64,000 nt of DNA from Diplonema japonicum (Eukaryota; Euglenozoa; Diplonemea; Diplonemida; Diplonemidae), in contig OZ025685.1 of assembly GCA_964019335.1 (NCBI GenBank), positions 183,501 to 247,500 on the forward strand, read 5' to 3'. Numbering within the stretch: the stretch's first letter is position 1; each line of letters opens with the position of its first letter. The notes under the pieces are model-generated. The model ran no database searches. It was not told the DNA's origin and saw only the letters and a program-made list of their open reading frames with translations. A program made the position numbers and the translations under genes. This document shows positions 50,635 to 59,307 of this stretch, in pieces.

Positions 50635-50892
50635 ATGGTCGGTGGCGCAACCCCCAGCCTCGGTGGAATGATCTCCGGCTCCTCGCCCACTGTCGGTGCG
50701 CCCAACCTGGGCGGGATGAACGGTGCCACCGTCACGCACTCTCAGCAGGCAGATGCAGCAGCTTCGAAGGCGAAGAAGTCACGCGATGCACTTGGGTACA
50801 TGACCCTTGGGTGCCCTGCGGGGCTCACTGCTGGTGCTAACAACATTTGTGGACACGCGAAGCCTACGATTGGGAAGATTCATGGACACTAA
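50635..50892 (+). CDS. Small Gly/Ala-rich protein, copy 1 of a three-gene family
   Basis: 85 aa: MVGGATPSLGGMISGSSP at the N-terminus and GCPAGLTAGANNICGHAKP before a C-terminal KIHGH. Two Cys and two His (C-x12-C-x-H ... H-x-H) could bind metal. There is no signal peptide or membrane helix. The coding sequence is identical, base for base, to copy 3 (52224-52481), while both flanks differ. I do not recognise the family. Repeated, codon-identical copies suggest high expression or concerted evolution. Confidence 0.85.
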   Translation: MVGGATPSLGGMISGSSPTVGAPNLGGMNGATVTHSQQADAAASKAKKSRDALGYMTLGCPAGLTAGANNICGHAKPTIGKIHGH

Positions 50893-51062
50893 ACTAGTAT
50901 CATTCGTACAATACGTTGGTGAGCCTTGGCTGGGGGCGCGGTTGTAGAGGGCCGTAATTTACACTAAGAACACACCTGTTGGTTTATGTTTATTTTTATT
51001 TTTTCCTTGATACATGTCAACCCACCTCTTATCAGTGACACTTTACACTAACTAAACTAAAC

Positions 51063-51320
51063 ATGGTCGGTGGCGCAACCCCCAGCCTCGGTGGAATGAT
51101 CTCCGGCTCCTCGCCCACTGTCGACGCCCCCAACCTGGGCGGGATGAACGGTGCCACCGTCACGCACTCTCAGCAGGCAGATGCAGCAGCTTCGAAGGCG
51201 AAGAAGTCACGCGATGCACTTGGGTACATGACCCTTGGGTGCCCTGCGGGGCTCACTGCTGGTGCTAACAACATTTGTGGACACGCGAAGCCTACGATTG
51301 GGAAGATTCATGGACACTAA
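51063..51320 (+). CDS. Small Gly/Ala-rich protein, copy 2 of a three-gene family
   Basis: 85 aa, same as copy 1 except Gly-to-Asp at residue 21 (TVDAPN for TVGAPN). Only three bases differ, all in two adjacent codons (GGTGCG to GACGCC); every other codon is identical. The 170-bp upstream spacer shares nothing obvious with that of the other copies. The leader before the ATG is short and AC-rich (ACTAAACTAAAC). Confidence 0.85.
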   Translation: MVGGATPSLGGMISGSSPTVDAPNLGGMNGATVTHSQQADAAASKAKKSRDALGYMTLGCPAGLTAGANNICGHAKPTIGKIHGH

Positions 51321-51488
51321 AAAAATATATATCTTTTTTTTAATATGAGATGAGACTACCACAATTTAATCCCCACCTTTTCTTTCCCCTCGTTCCTTTG
51401 TTTACACATTTCTTTTTCCATCTGGTTTCCCCCCTTTTCTCTGCTTCACGTTACGGAAAGGAGGGAGGGGAAGAAAAGGAACATCCCG

Positions 51489-52127
51489 ATGAATAAAAAA
51501 GTAGTGAAATCAGCAGGGGTGCTGCAGAGCTGCAGTAAAAGAGCAGGGGTCGAGATTGAGAAATGGGAAGATGTGGAGGAAGAATGCGTAAGGGTCTTGG
51601 AAGGGGTGATGAGTTATGTGAAACCTTGCTGCGGGGAGGAAGGAGTGCTTGAGGTTGGGGAACTGGGATGGGGTGGGCTAGGGGACTTGCCCGGGTGTGT
51701 AGAAGTCACGCAGGCTAAAACACTTCAGATGATTGATGAACTGTTGCTGGGGCTCAAAACACCTTTGGACGAGATGAAGGCGATAGCCTCCCTTTTGGAA
51801 GAACTTTTCGCAGAGGCACAGAGAGCCTACCTCGCTGTCTCAACCAACCCCCAACTGCATGTAGTATACCTTACTACCTGCGCCCCCTTCACCGACTACC
51901 TCTCCACCCTCAAAGCAGCTAGCACTGCCTTCCGCCTACAGTACATCATCAACAGAAACGTTTGCAGCTTCTCCACAACCCTCAAGGACTCGTCTGGCAC
52001 CACACGGGACAAGCTGGAAGCACTTTCTGAGGCTCTCTCCATCTCAATCTCCACTGTCAAGCAACGTGGGGCCATTGACTCAGACCACCTGTACCTCTTG
52101 CAGACGACAGGAGTCAGTGAAGCGTAG
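51489..52127 (+). CDS. Helical protein of unknown function between small-gene copies 2 and 3
   Basis: 212 aa, no intron. Predominantly helical: a basic N-terminus, then EKWEDVEEECVRVLEGVM, MIDELLLGLKTPLDEMKAIA and LLEELFAEAQRAYLAVS. There is no signal peptide or Cys motif of note. The size and helix order loosely recall C1orf109/AIRIM-type ribosome-maturation factors, but no diagnostic residue supports that. It stands alone between repeated genes, so the duplication inserted around it or it moved in. Confidence 0.7.
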   Translation: MNKKVVKSAGVLQSCSKRAGVEIEKWEDVEEECVRVLEGVMSYVKPCCGEEGVLEVGELGWGGLGDLPGCVEVTQAKTLQMIDELLLGLKTPLDEMKAIASLLEELFAEAQRAYLAVSTNPQLHVVYLTTCAPFTDYLSTLKAASTAFRLQYIINRNVCSFSTTLKDSSGTTRDKLEALSEALSISISTVKQRGAIDSDHLYLLQTTGVSEA

Positions 52128-52223
52128 TTCGTTGGGTGGTTTCATACCCTTTTACCCCGCTCGCCCTTTTTCTTTGACAACATCACACATGAAAGAATAC
52201 ACAAAAAAACTTTAAAAAAAGAA

Positions 52224-52481
52224 ATGGTCGGTGGCGCAACCCCCAGCCTCGGTGGAATGATCTCCGGCTCCTCGCCCACTGTCGGTGCGCCCAACCTGGG
52301 CGGGATGAACGGTGCCACCGTCACGCACTCTCAGCAGGCAGATGCAGCAGCTTCGAAGGCGAAGAAGTCACGCGATGCACTTGGGTACATGACCCTTGGG
52401 TGCCCTGCGGGGCTCACTGCTGGTGCTAACAACATTTGTGGACACGCGAAGCCTACGATTGGGAAGATTCATGGACACTAA
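52224..52481 (+). CDS. Small Gly/Ala-rich protein, copy 3 of a three-gene family
   Basis: 85 aa and 258 nt identical to copy 1 from ATG to TAA. Upstream is an A-rich leader (CTTTAAAAAAAGAA) and downstream an A-run; both differ from copies 1 and 2. The identity therefore begins and ends at the coding borders, not at a duplication breakpoint in the flanks. Confidence 0.85.
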   Translation: MVGGATPSLGGMISGSSPTVGAPNLGGMNGATVTHSQQADAAASKAKKSRDALGYMTLGCPAGLTAGANNICGHAKPTIGKIHGH

Positions 52482-52580
52482 AAAAAAAAGAAAACCAACA
52501 ACAAACAAAACTCGTGTTACACTTACACTTTTTTCTTATTTCATTTTGATCCTCTGAGCCCATCACAGCACCTCACAGGC

Positions 52581-53795
52581 ATGGCCGTGGGCCACGGTGT
52601 ACACGATGCAGTTTCAAACAATGACACGGGGTGGTTGGAGATGTGGGCGGTGAGCAGGGAGTACGACGCGGGGGTTTTGGAAGAGAAGGATGGACACGGA
52701 CGAGGGCTGCTCCATGAGGCTGCGGAGAAGGGACATTCCGAAACAGTGAGGTGGCTGACGCAACACGGGGTTGCGGCAGAAACAAAGGACAACACAGGAG
52801 AGACCCCGATCGAGGCAGCTGTGAGGTGCGGGCACATACACATCGTGAAGCAGCTTCTCAACTACCCGGAGAAAGCTCAAACAACACTTCCGGAGTTGGC
52901 TTGCATGCATCCACCAGTTCTCAAGGCGGTGTTGACAAGGCTTTTAGCACCTCCCGTGTTCATGCCAATGTTGCTGGAGCTACAAGAACAAAACAGGGTG
53001 TTAAGGGAACAGCTGACAACGGTCGCGGCGCACCTCAAGCTGACGATCCCGCGGACGATGGACAACAACGATGTGAGAGGCGATGCGACGTCCAAGGTGC
53101 AAGGGACCGAACGAGAGGAACTGGAGAAAGAGCTCCTGCGGATGAAAGAAGCACGGGTTACAGCACCTTCCCCGCTTCGCGACCCTGTCCTGATGGGCTT
53201 GGGCGACCCTACCACGTATTCTTTAAATGAGAGCGATGCTGGGATTTGGACGTTAGAAGCACGCATTGCTGCGAGGCAAGCGGAGTTGGAGGACGGGCCC
53301 TTAAGCGACATCCAGCAGCAACGGATCGACGACGATAGGAGAATATTCAGAGAAGCCGCAGAGGTTGCAGAAGAAGCGTTGACGCGAGACCTCGCACCTC
53401 ACGTCCAGAGATGTTTGTCGTTAGAACGGCGGCATGAGGAGATGAAATCGATAAGAGCGCATCAGCAACTGCTGGACGATGAGCGGCGGAACCGGCTTGA
53501 ACAAGACTACAGAGAGCTGGAGGGGAAGGACCCTAACCTCAACAGCACGCTCGATCGCCAGAAGGCCGTTGTCAACCACCACCTCAGCCTCGAAATCAAG
53601 CGGTCCGAGCAAAAACAGCAAGCGAAGCTGCCCAAGCCGCCGTCGTCGTCCGTCTCTACAACCGCCAGCACCCCCACCGCACCTCACGCTTCTTCCAGCA
53701 GTACGAAGGTTTTCCTTACCAGGAAAGAACGTCTTTCCGCGGGGCTACCGCCAATATCGCAAAAGAAACACAACATAGTAGAACATCAAGAATAA
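52581..53795 (+). CDS. Ankyrin-repeat protein with coiled-coil C-terminus
   Basis: 404 aa, ATG 52581 just after CTCACAGGC, a likely acceptor. Residues 1-95 form about two to three ankyrin repeats: GRGLLHEAAEKGHSETVRWL and GETPIEAAVRCGHIHIVKQL are canonical. A linker leads to charged helices (about 130-345: ELQEQNRVLREQLTTVAAHL, RIDDDRRIFREAAEVAEEAL) expected to form coiled coils. A Ser/Thr/Pro tail follows. An adaptor or cytoskeletal scaffold role is plausible; no specific orthologue is recognised. Confidence 0.8.
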   Translation: MAVGHGVHDAVSNNDTGWLEMWAVSREYDAGVLEEKDGHGRGLLHEAAEKGHSETVRWLTQHGVAAETKDNTGETPIEAAVRCGHIHIVKQLLNYPEKAQTTLPELACMHPPVLKAVLTRLLAPPVFMPMLLELQEQNRVLREQLTTVAAHLKLTIPRTMDNNDVRGDATSKVQGTEREELEKELLRMKEARVTAPSPLRDPVLMGLGDPTTYSLNESDAGIWTLEARIAARQAELEDGPLSDIQQQRIDDDRRIFREAAEVAEEALTRDLAPHVQRCLSLERRHEEMKSIRAHQQLLDDERRNRLEQDYRELEGKDPNLNSTLDRQKAVVNHHLSLEIKRSEQKQQAKLPKPPSSSVSTTASTPTAPHASSSSTKVFLTRKERLSAGLPPISQKKHNIVEHQE

Positions 53796-53910
53796 CACAC
53801 AAACAACAAAAAAAAGTAAGTCTTAAATTTTTTTTTTTTTTTTTATATATTTACGCTATTTTTGTTATGTTGCGGGGGGGAAAGAAAAAGAAAAAGGGGG
53901 GGGGAAGCAA

Positions 53911-55185
53911 ATGTCCACCACCACCCACTATGAGTTCGGCGGCCCTTTCGGTGCCCTCATGACGATGCTGAGTCTTCCAGTAGTGATATGTTTCTTGTAC
54001 GTGAGCTGCACGGAACAGGGTTGCGTCCAAGGGGCCAATGTGCAAGACGTTTTTACAAGCTACGGAAGAGTCCCAGAGTGGGACGAGGTCTTCGATTTGA
54101 AGTCGGTAGGCATAGTAATGGGATGGATGCTGTACAACGCGGTGCTGTTCTACATTGTGCCGGGACCGATTATTCACGGGACGAAAATAGAAGCCGCGGG
54201 CAAACCGTACCACCTTCGTTACAAGATAAATGGTTTCAGATGCTTTTGGGTGACGATGGCCACGATACTTCCGTTCTTCGACCTCTCGTTTATTTACGAC
54301 GACTATCTAAAGCTTGCCTTCGCCACCGTTTGGCTGTCCATCGTCCTGTCCTTCTACCTATACGCAACATCTTTTAAAAAAAACGCTGTTTTAGCAAAAG
54401 GCGGCAACACGGGAAACCCGATCTACGATTTCTTCATTGGAAGGGAGCTGAACCCTCGTATTGGGGAGCTGTTCGATTTGAAAGAACTCTGCGAGCTCCG
54501 TCCTGGTCTTATCGGATGGGTTTTGATCAATATTGGGCTCCTCCAGAAGCAAATTCAGCTGGAAGGCGAGGCCAGCTGGGGGATGATCGCGGTGACTATC
54601 CTCCAAGGTCTCTACGTTGTCGATTCCCTGTACTTTGAAAAGGCTATTCTAACCACAATGGACATCACGGCTGATGGGTTTGGGTTCATGCTAGCCTTTG
54701 GGGACTTGGCATGGGTGCCGTTCACTTACACCTTGCAAGCGAGATATATAGTCGTTACAGGTACACAAGCAGCACCATCGGATGAGTTTGTGCTTGGTGC
54801 CGTGGTTCTATCTCTTGTTGGTTACACGATCTTCAGATTGTCAAATTATGAGAAGGATCAATATCGTACCGATCCAACTCATGTTTCAGTTGCAAAGCTT
54901 AAGACGCTCGACACCAATGTTAAAGGCCGCAAGCTTCTCATCTCAGGCTGGTGGGGCATGGCCCGGAAGATAAACTACACTGGTGATTGGCTTCAAGGCC
55001 TCGGCTGGTCCTTCCTCACGGGGACCGGTTCGATCATTCCCTTCTTCTACCCGATATATTTCTTTATTCTCCTCGTGCACCGAGCCCTGAGGGACGACGA
55101 GTCCTGTACTCGAAAATATGGCATTGAAATCTGGCAGCAGTACAAAAAACATGTTCCTTATTTATTTGTACCTTATGTTATTTGA
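53911..55185 (+). CDS. ERG24: Delta(14)-sterol reductase (ERG24/TM7SF2 family)
   Basis: 424 aa, no intron, eight or more membrane helices. The C-terminal signature is intact: LLISGWWGMARKINYTGD, then GSIIPFFYPIYFFILLVHRA, RDDESCTRKYG and WQQYKKHVPYLFVPYVI. This is the ERG4/ERG24 family; GPIIHGTKIE and the mid-protein FFIGRELNPRIG favour the C14 reductase. In the ER it uses NADPH to reduce the C14=C15 double bond left by CYP51. The C7 reductase (DHCR7) is the nearest alternative, but the family is certain. It implies endogenous sterol synthesis. Confidence 0.9.
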   Translation: MSTTTHYEFGGPFGALMTMLSLPVVICFLYVSCTEQGCVQGANVQDVFTSYGRVPEWDEVFDLKSVGIVMGWMLYNAVLFYIVPGPIIHGTKIEAAGKPYHLRYKINGFRCFWVTMATILPFFDLSFIYDDYLKLAFATVWLSIVLSFYLYATSFKKNAVLAKGGNTGNPIYDFFIGRELNPRIGELFDLKELCELRPGLIGWVLINIGLLQKQIQLEGEASWGMIAVTILQGLYVVDSLYFEKAILTTMDITADGFGFMLAFGDLAWVPFTYTLQARYIVVTGTQAAPSDEFVLGAVVLSLVGYTIFRLSNYEKDQYRTDPTHVSVAKLKTLDTNVKGRKLLISGWWGMARKINYTGDWLQGLGWSFLTGTGSIIPFFYPIYFFILLVHRALRDDESCTRKYGIEIWQQYKKHVPYLFVPYVI

Positions 55186-55586
55186 TTCGCCAAAAGAGTG
55201 TGCTGATAATGTTTCCCCCCCTCCTCTTTTTTTTTTTTTTTCTCTCTCGTGGGGTTCATCCCAAGTAAAACAAACGAATATGTTCAGAAACAAAAGAACA
55301 AAGGGGGGGGGGGGGTAGAAGCGATAATACTTTCCATCAGGGTTTCAAACCAACCGATTTAGGAAAAAAATAAAAAAAAAAGAAAAGAGAAAGAAAAAAA
55401 AAGAGTGTTCTCACCTCCCTCTTTTTCCCCCCTTTTCTTTTCTCCTCTTTTGCTTACCCTTTCGTTTCTTTTGTCCCTCCACCCCCCCTTTTTTTCTTTT
55501 GTTCTCCCTTATCCCCCCTACAAAAATACGAATCACAAAAAAAAAAAAAAAAAAAAAACAAAGGAAAGCAAAAGAACCTTAAAACC
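55186..55586. other. Gene-free T/C- and A-rich spacer
   Basis: Pyrimidine-rich tracts, a G12 run near 55303 and an A run of about 20 before the protease leader. No gene. Confidence 0.55.
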
Positions 55587-57242
55587 ATGAGGAGCGCTGT
55601 GTTGATGGCCATGGTGGCCGCATCAACGGGGGTGATGGTGCAGGTGCACGAGCCCTCAATGATCCCTGCAGGGTGGAGGGCGACCTCAGAGAAGGTGGAT
55701 AGGAACGGTAAGTTCCGCGTGACTGTGGGTGTGAAGAGGTCGAACAAAGCTGCGCTTGACAAAATCTTCGAAGAGGTGTCGAACCCGCAGAGCGCGAACT
55801 ACCTGCAGTACCCAACATACGAGGAGATCGGCGACATTGTGAGGCCCTCTGCAGAGCACACCAGAGTCGTGAAGGAGTGGCTCAGCACCAACGGTGTTGA
55901 GGTGACCAAGGTGCACCCCCACGGTGACTACATCCACGCTGAGGCGACGGTTGCCCAGCTCGAGAAGATGGCCCACGGTGAGTTCCTGACCTACGAGCAC
56001 ACCTCCGGTGCCAAGATCTGGCGTCTCACCAGCGGCGTCCTCGTGTCTGCAGAGGTCGGTATCGCCATTGACACCTTCACCGGGTTCCACGGCTTCCCCC
56101 TCAACCCCATCGTTGTCGACAAGAAGCTGAAGGAGAAGGTTGGTCTTGCCGGGCGTGTCAACCCTGAGGTCTTCAGGAAGACCTACAACGTGACCGCCGT
56201 CCCCAAAACCGGGAAGCAGAACATCCAGGCCATCGCGCAGTTCCAGGGCCAGTACGTCGACGACAAGGACCTCGCTGACTTCTGCACCAAGTACGACGCG
56301 GGCTCCGACTGCAAGATCTCCAAGTACATCGGGAAGAACGAGCAGCAGCCGGGCATCGAGTCCATGCTCGACACCGAGTACATCATGTCCCTCAGCAACA
56401 CCGCCGAGACCTGGGTGTACTCCTACCCTAACATCGACTTCTGCGCGGACCTCGGCACCTTCGGGTCCGACGTGACCGGCGAGTCGACCTTCCCGTACAG
56501 CATCAGCATCAGCTACGGGAGCCAGAAGATCGACTACTGCTCGAAGGCCATCACGACCCGTCTCTCAGACGACATCCAGAAGATGGGCACCATGGGGATC
56601 ACCGTCATGATCTCATCGGGTGACGACGGCAGTGGTGGCGAGACCAGGCAGGGCAGCAACGGTGGCAAGCTGTCGCCGTCCTTCCCTGCGTCCATCCCTA
56701 CCTGCATCGCTGTGGGGTCCACCTACTACGTGAACGAGGTGTCTGGTGTGGAGCAGGCGACCACCCAGTTCGGGTCGGGTGGTGGTTTCTCGTACGACTT
56801 CCCTGTCCCCTCCTTCCAGGCGCAGCAGGTGCAGAGCTACCTGGCAAGTGTCAACAAGCCCAACGCGAAGTACGCCACTGGCAGAGGCTCTCCTGATGTG
56901 TCCGCCCTTGGCGAGTCATTCACCGTTGTTGAAGGCGGCTCCACCATCGCAGTTGGCGGGACCTCCTGCAGCTCCCCCTCATTCGCTGGTCTCGTGACCC
57001 TCCTGAACGAGGCCTGCCTGGCAGAGGGCGGGAAGACCATCGGCTTCGCCAACCCCCTCTTCTACCAGAACCCCAAAATGTTCACCGACATCACGAAGGG
57101 TACTAACGCCATTGGCGAGAACAGGGCTGCCGGTTGGGAGGCCATCAAGGGTTGGGATGCCTCCACCGGGCTCGGGACCCCAAACTTCGGCCTCATGCTG
57201 GGCGTCGTGAAGAACGCCTGCAAGAACGCCGCCCGTAAATGA
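55587..57242 (+). CDS. Sedolisin (S53) peptidase, TPP1-like, secreted or lysosomal
   Basis: 551 aa, no intron. Signal peptide MRSAVLMAMVAASTGVMV, then the activation prodomain (about 20-185; LSTNGVEVTKVHPHGDYI is typical). Catalytic motifs: E258-x3-D262 in PGIESMLDTEY, the oxyanion Asp in ISSGDDGSGG, and Ser460 in GGTSCSSPSFAG. The Ca-binding end is FTDITKGTNA...GWDASTGLG. Sedolisins are acid Ser-carboxyl peptidases; the TPP1 branch removes tripeptides in lysosomes. Codons here are more G/C-ending than in neighbouring genes, consistent with strong expression or recent acquisition. Tripeptidyl versus endopeptidase activity cannot be told from sequence. Confidence 0.93.
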   Translation: MRSAVLMAMVAASTGVMVQVHEPSMIPAGWRATSEKVDRNGKFRVTVGVKRSNKAALDKIFEEVSNPQSANYLQYPTYEEIGDIVRPSAEHTRVVKEWLSTNGVEVTKVHPHGDYIHAEATVAQLEKMAHGEFLTYEHTSGAKIWRLTSGVLVSAEVGIAIDTFTGFHGFPLNPIVVDKKLKEKVGLAGRVNPEVFRKTYNVTAVPKTGKQNIQAIAQFQGQYVDDKDLADFCTKYDAGSDCKISKYIGKNEQQPGIESMLDTEYIMSLSNTAETWVYSYPNIDFCADLGTFGSDVTGESTFPYSISISYGSQKIDYCSKAITTRLSDDIQKMGTMGITVMISSGDDGSGGETRQGSNGGKLSPSFPASIPTCIAVGSTYYVNEVSGVEQATTQFGSGGGFSYDFPVPSFQAQQVQSYLASVNKPNAKYATGRGSPDVSALGESFTVVEGGSTIAVGGTSCSSPSFAGLVTLLNEACLAEGGKTIGFANPLFYQNPKMFTDITKGTNAIGENRAAGWEAIKGWDASTGLGTPNFGLMLGVVKNACKNAARK

Positions 57243-57631
57243 TCGGGATAGGCAAACTGAACAAGAAGAAAAAAAAGAAATAACGAACACATAACACACA
57301 CAAAAAATACCACACCAACGTCCGAGAGTGGCTTCTTGCGGCTCCCTCGCCCCAACCTTCCGCTGTCATATTTGCATACATGAGCGTCTTGGTTTGGGGA
57401 AGCTGCATCCCTCTCTGTAAAGAAATATTTTCCCTGCTTTCTTTCTCTCGAAAGAAGTAATATATATTTTTTCTTCTTTCTTCTCTTTTTTTTTTTTTTT
57501 TCTCTTTTGCTTCGATAACCAACAAATGTTTCCATCCTTCACGCGTTTCTTTTTCTTCTTCTCCTCCTCCTTCTCCCTCCCTCCTTTCTCCTTTTCAAAT
57601 ATCCCAATAGAAAAAAAAAAGGAAAAAAAAA
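57243..57631. other. Gene-free spacer
   Basis: T/C-rich tracts with several AG candidates and a purine-rich leader. No coding frame or RNA gene recognised. Confidence 0.55.
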
Positions 57632-58948
57632 ATGAATGCTGAAGACGAGAGCGCAGTTAAGATACAATGTGCTATGAGGCAAGCAAAGGCGAGAAAAGCC
57701 TTGGAAGAGAAGAAGAAGAACCCTTCGGTGGCGGCGAGGAATTGGAAGGAGGTGGATAAATCGGGGGACCCAACCCTGCGGGATCGTTTGTTGGAACTCG
57801 ACCGGGTTAGAGCAAAGTACACCGAGCAAGCCAAAACCATCGTGAAGGAAAAGGGAAACATCATGAAGCTCAAGCTACAGGAGAAGAAGGAGGTCGTCCG
57901 AGCAGAAATCGAAACATTCGCAGAGAAAAAAATCTCAAAGGGAATACAACACGCAAAACAATCCGCGGTCACCGCAGCTGTGGATCCCTTCATGCCAGTC
58001 CGTCTGCAAAAATGGATAGAAAGCGCTATTTCAACAATCTGGCCTGACATAGAAGAAGAGCTCACTCTGACCATTATGTCGCTTATCCGCCGACCTGTAG
58101 ATCCGGTGGAAGAATCTACCTCACCATGTTGCCTCATTGCAAGCTCTAGATACTTCTTATTCCCTTATGACAAATCTTCATGGAAACAGCTGAGATCGCC
58201 GTTGTTCATCTTGTATAAGTTAATCACGCTGGTCCCTGTGTACGGTATCCCGCAAATTGTATATTTTCTCCATCTGTTGATTATAGACAGGACTGATGAA
58301 TACCAGCTGATCACATACATACTGTCCTTCAAGGCGTTGATGTTTGTTACACTTGGTGTCGTTGGGATGGCGGTGGCTGCAATTCAGTATTACATTTGTT
58401 TTCAAGAAATATCCGGTCAGGATGAAAAACCGATTTGTTCTGAAACGGCGCCGCGGGAGGCGATATTTGTGTTGGGGTTGTTTGCGTTGCAGGTGGTAAT
58501 GGTGTGGGTGGCGTTCTGGTGCTTGAAAACAGCGCAGCGAAAAGGAGGTGATCTCTACCACCAGCGAAGCAACCAAAACCCCGAAGGTCTCGACACCCAT
58601 CGTCTTCAGCAAGAAAAAGCCACGCGGGATCGCCTTCAATTCTGGCTCATCTATGATGTAATTTGCTTTGTTATCTGTCTCGCTTTGGTCATCGTGTGCG
58701 CGTTCGTGGGCCCCAACACCCAGCATGGTAGAGTCACTCGAGAGGGATGGACCCATTGGCGTTTTGAGGCGGCGCTGTACATGGTGAAGTGTCTGTACGG
58801 GCTGCTTTCGTTTCCGTTCATCTTCTTGAAATTCCCGGTTGTTTCCGTGTTGCTGACGCATTCCCGGCCTACTGGTTACCTCCCGAATGGGCAGTGCGTG
58901 CCATTTAAGGGCAATATTGGTATTTTTTTTTTTTTTTTTTTTCTGGGG

Positions 58949-58985
<37 letters not shown>

Positions 58986-59091
58986 AGATGAAGAAAACAA
59001 AACAGAAGATGAAGAGACGTTGGTAGACAGTGAAAACACCATTCCCGACAACGGCTTGTGGGCAAGACCTGCTGCGCCATTGCCAAAGTAA
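57632..59091 (+). CDS. IQ-motif, multi-pass membrane protein of unknown function
   Basis: Exons 57632-58919 and 58988-59091, 463 aa. The intron has donor GTATTT, a T run then an A run, and acceptor AATAAG; splicing restores a sensible acidic tail (EENKTEDEETLVDSENTIP). Residues 8-27 (AVKIQCAMRQAKARKALEE) are an IQ motif for calmodulin. A charged helix follows, then about five membrane helices (VPVYGIPQIVYFLHLLII, FKALMFVTLGVVGMAVAAI, IFVLGLFALQVVMVWVAF, YDVICFVICLALVIVCAF). The LLIIDRTDEYQLITYILSFK motif seems conserved in uncharacterised protist and algal proteins. Calcium-linked membrane function is inference. Confidence 0.75.
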
Positions 59092-59307
59092 AAGAAAAAG
59101 AAAAAAATACACGATTTATCCCCTCCCCGTCCCATATGAGGAGAAAGGAAGACTTCGCTCTGCAGCACCTGTTAAGAGTGATCCTTTTTTCCTTTTTTGT
59201 CTAAAAACAAAACCATCCATTCTTTATTTAGTTAGTCCACCCCCTTCCTCCCCATTATCGTCCTTTTCCTTCACAACCCCACAAACAACAGGAGGGCCAG
59301 ATAAAGT
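59092..59307. other. Short spacer
   Basis: 216 nt of T/C-rich and A-rich tracts with candidate acceptor CAACAG about 16 nt before the next ATG. Confidence 0.5.
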
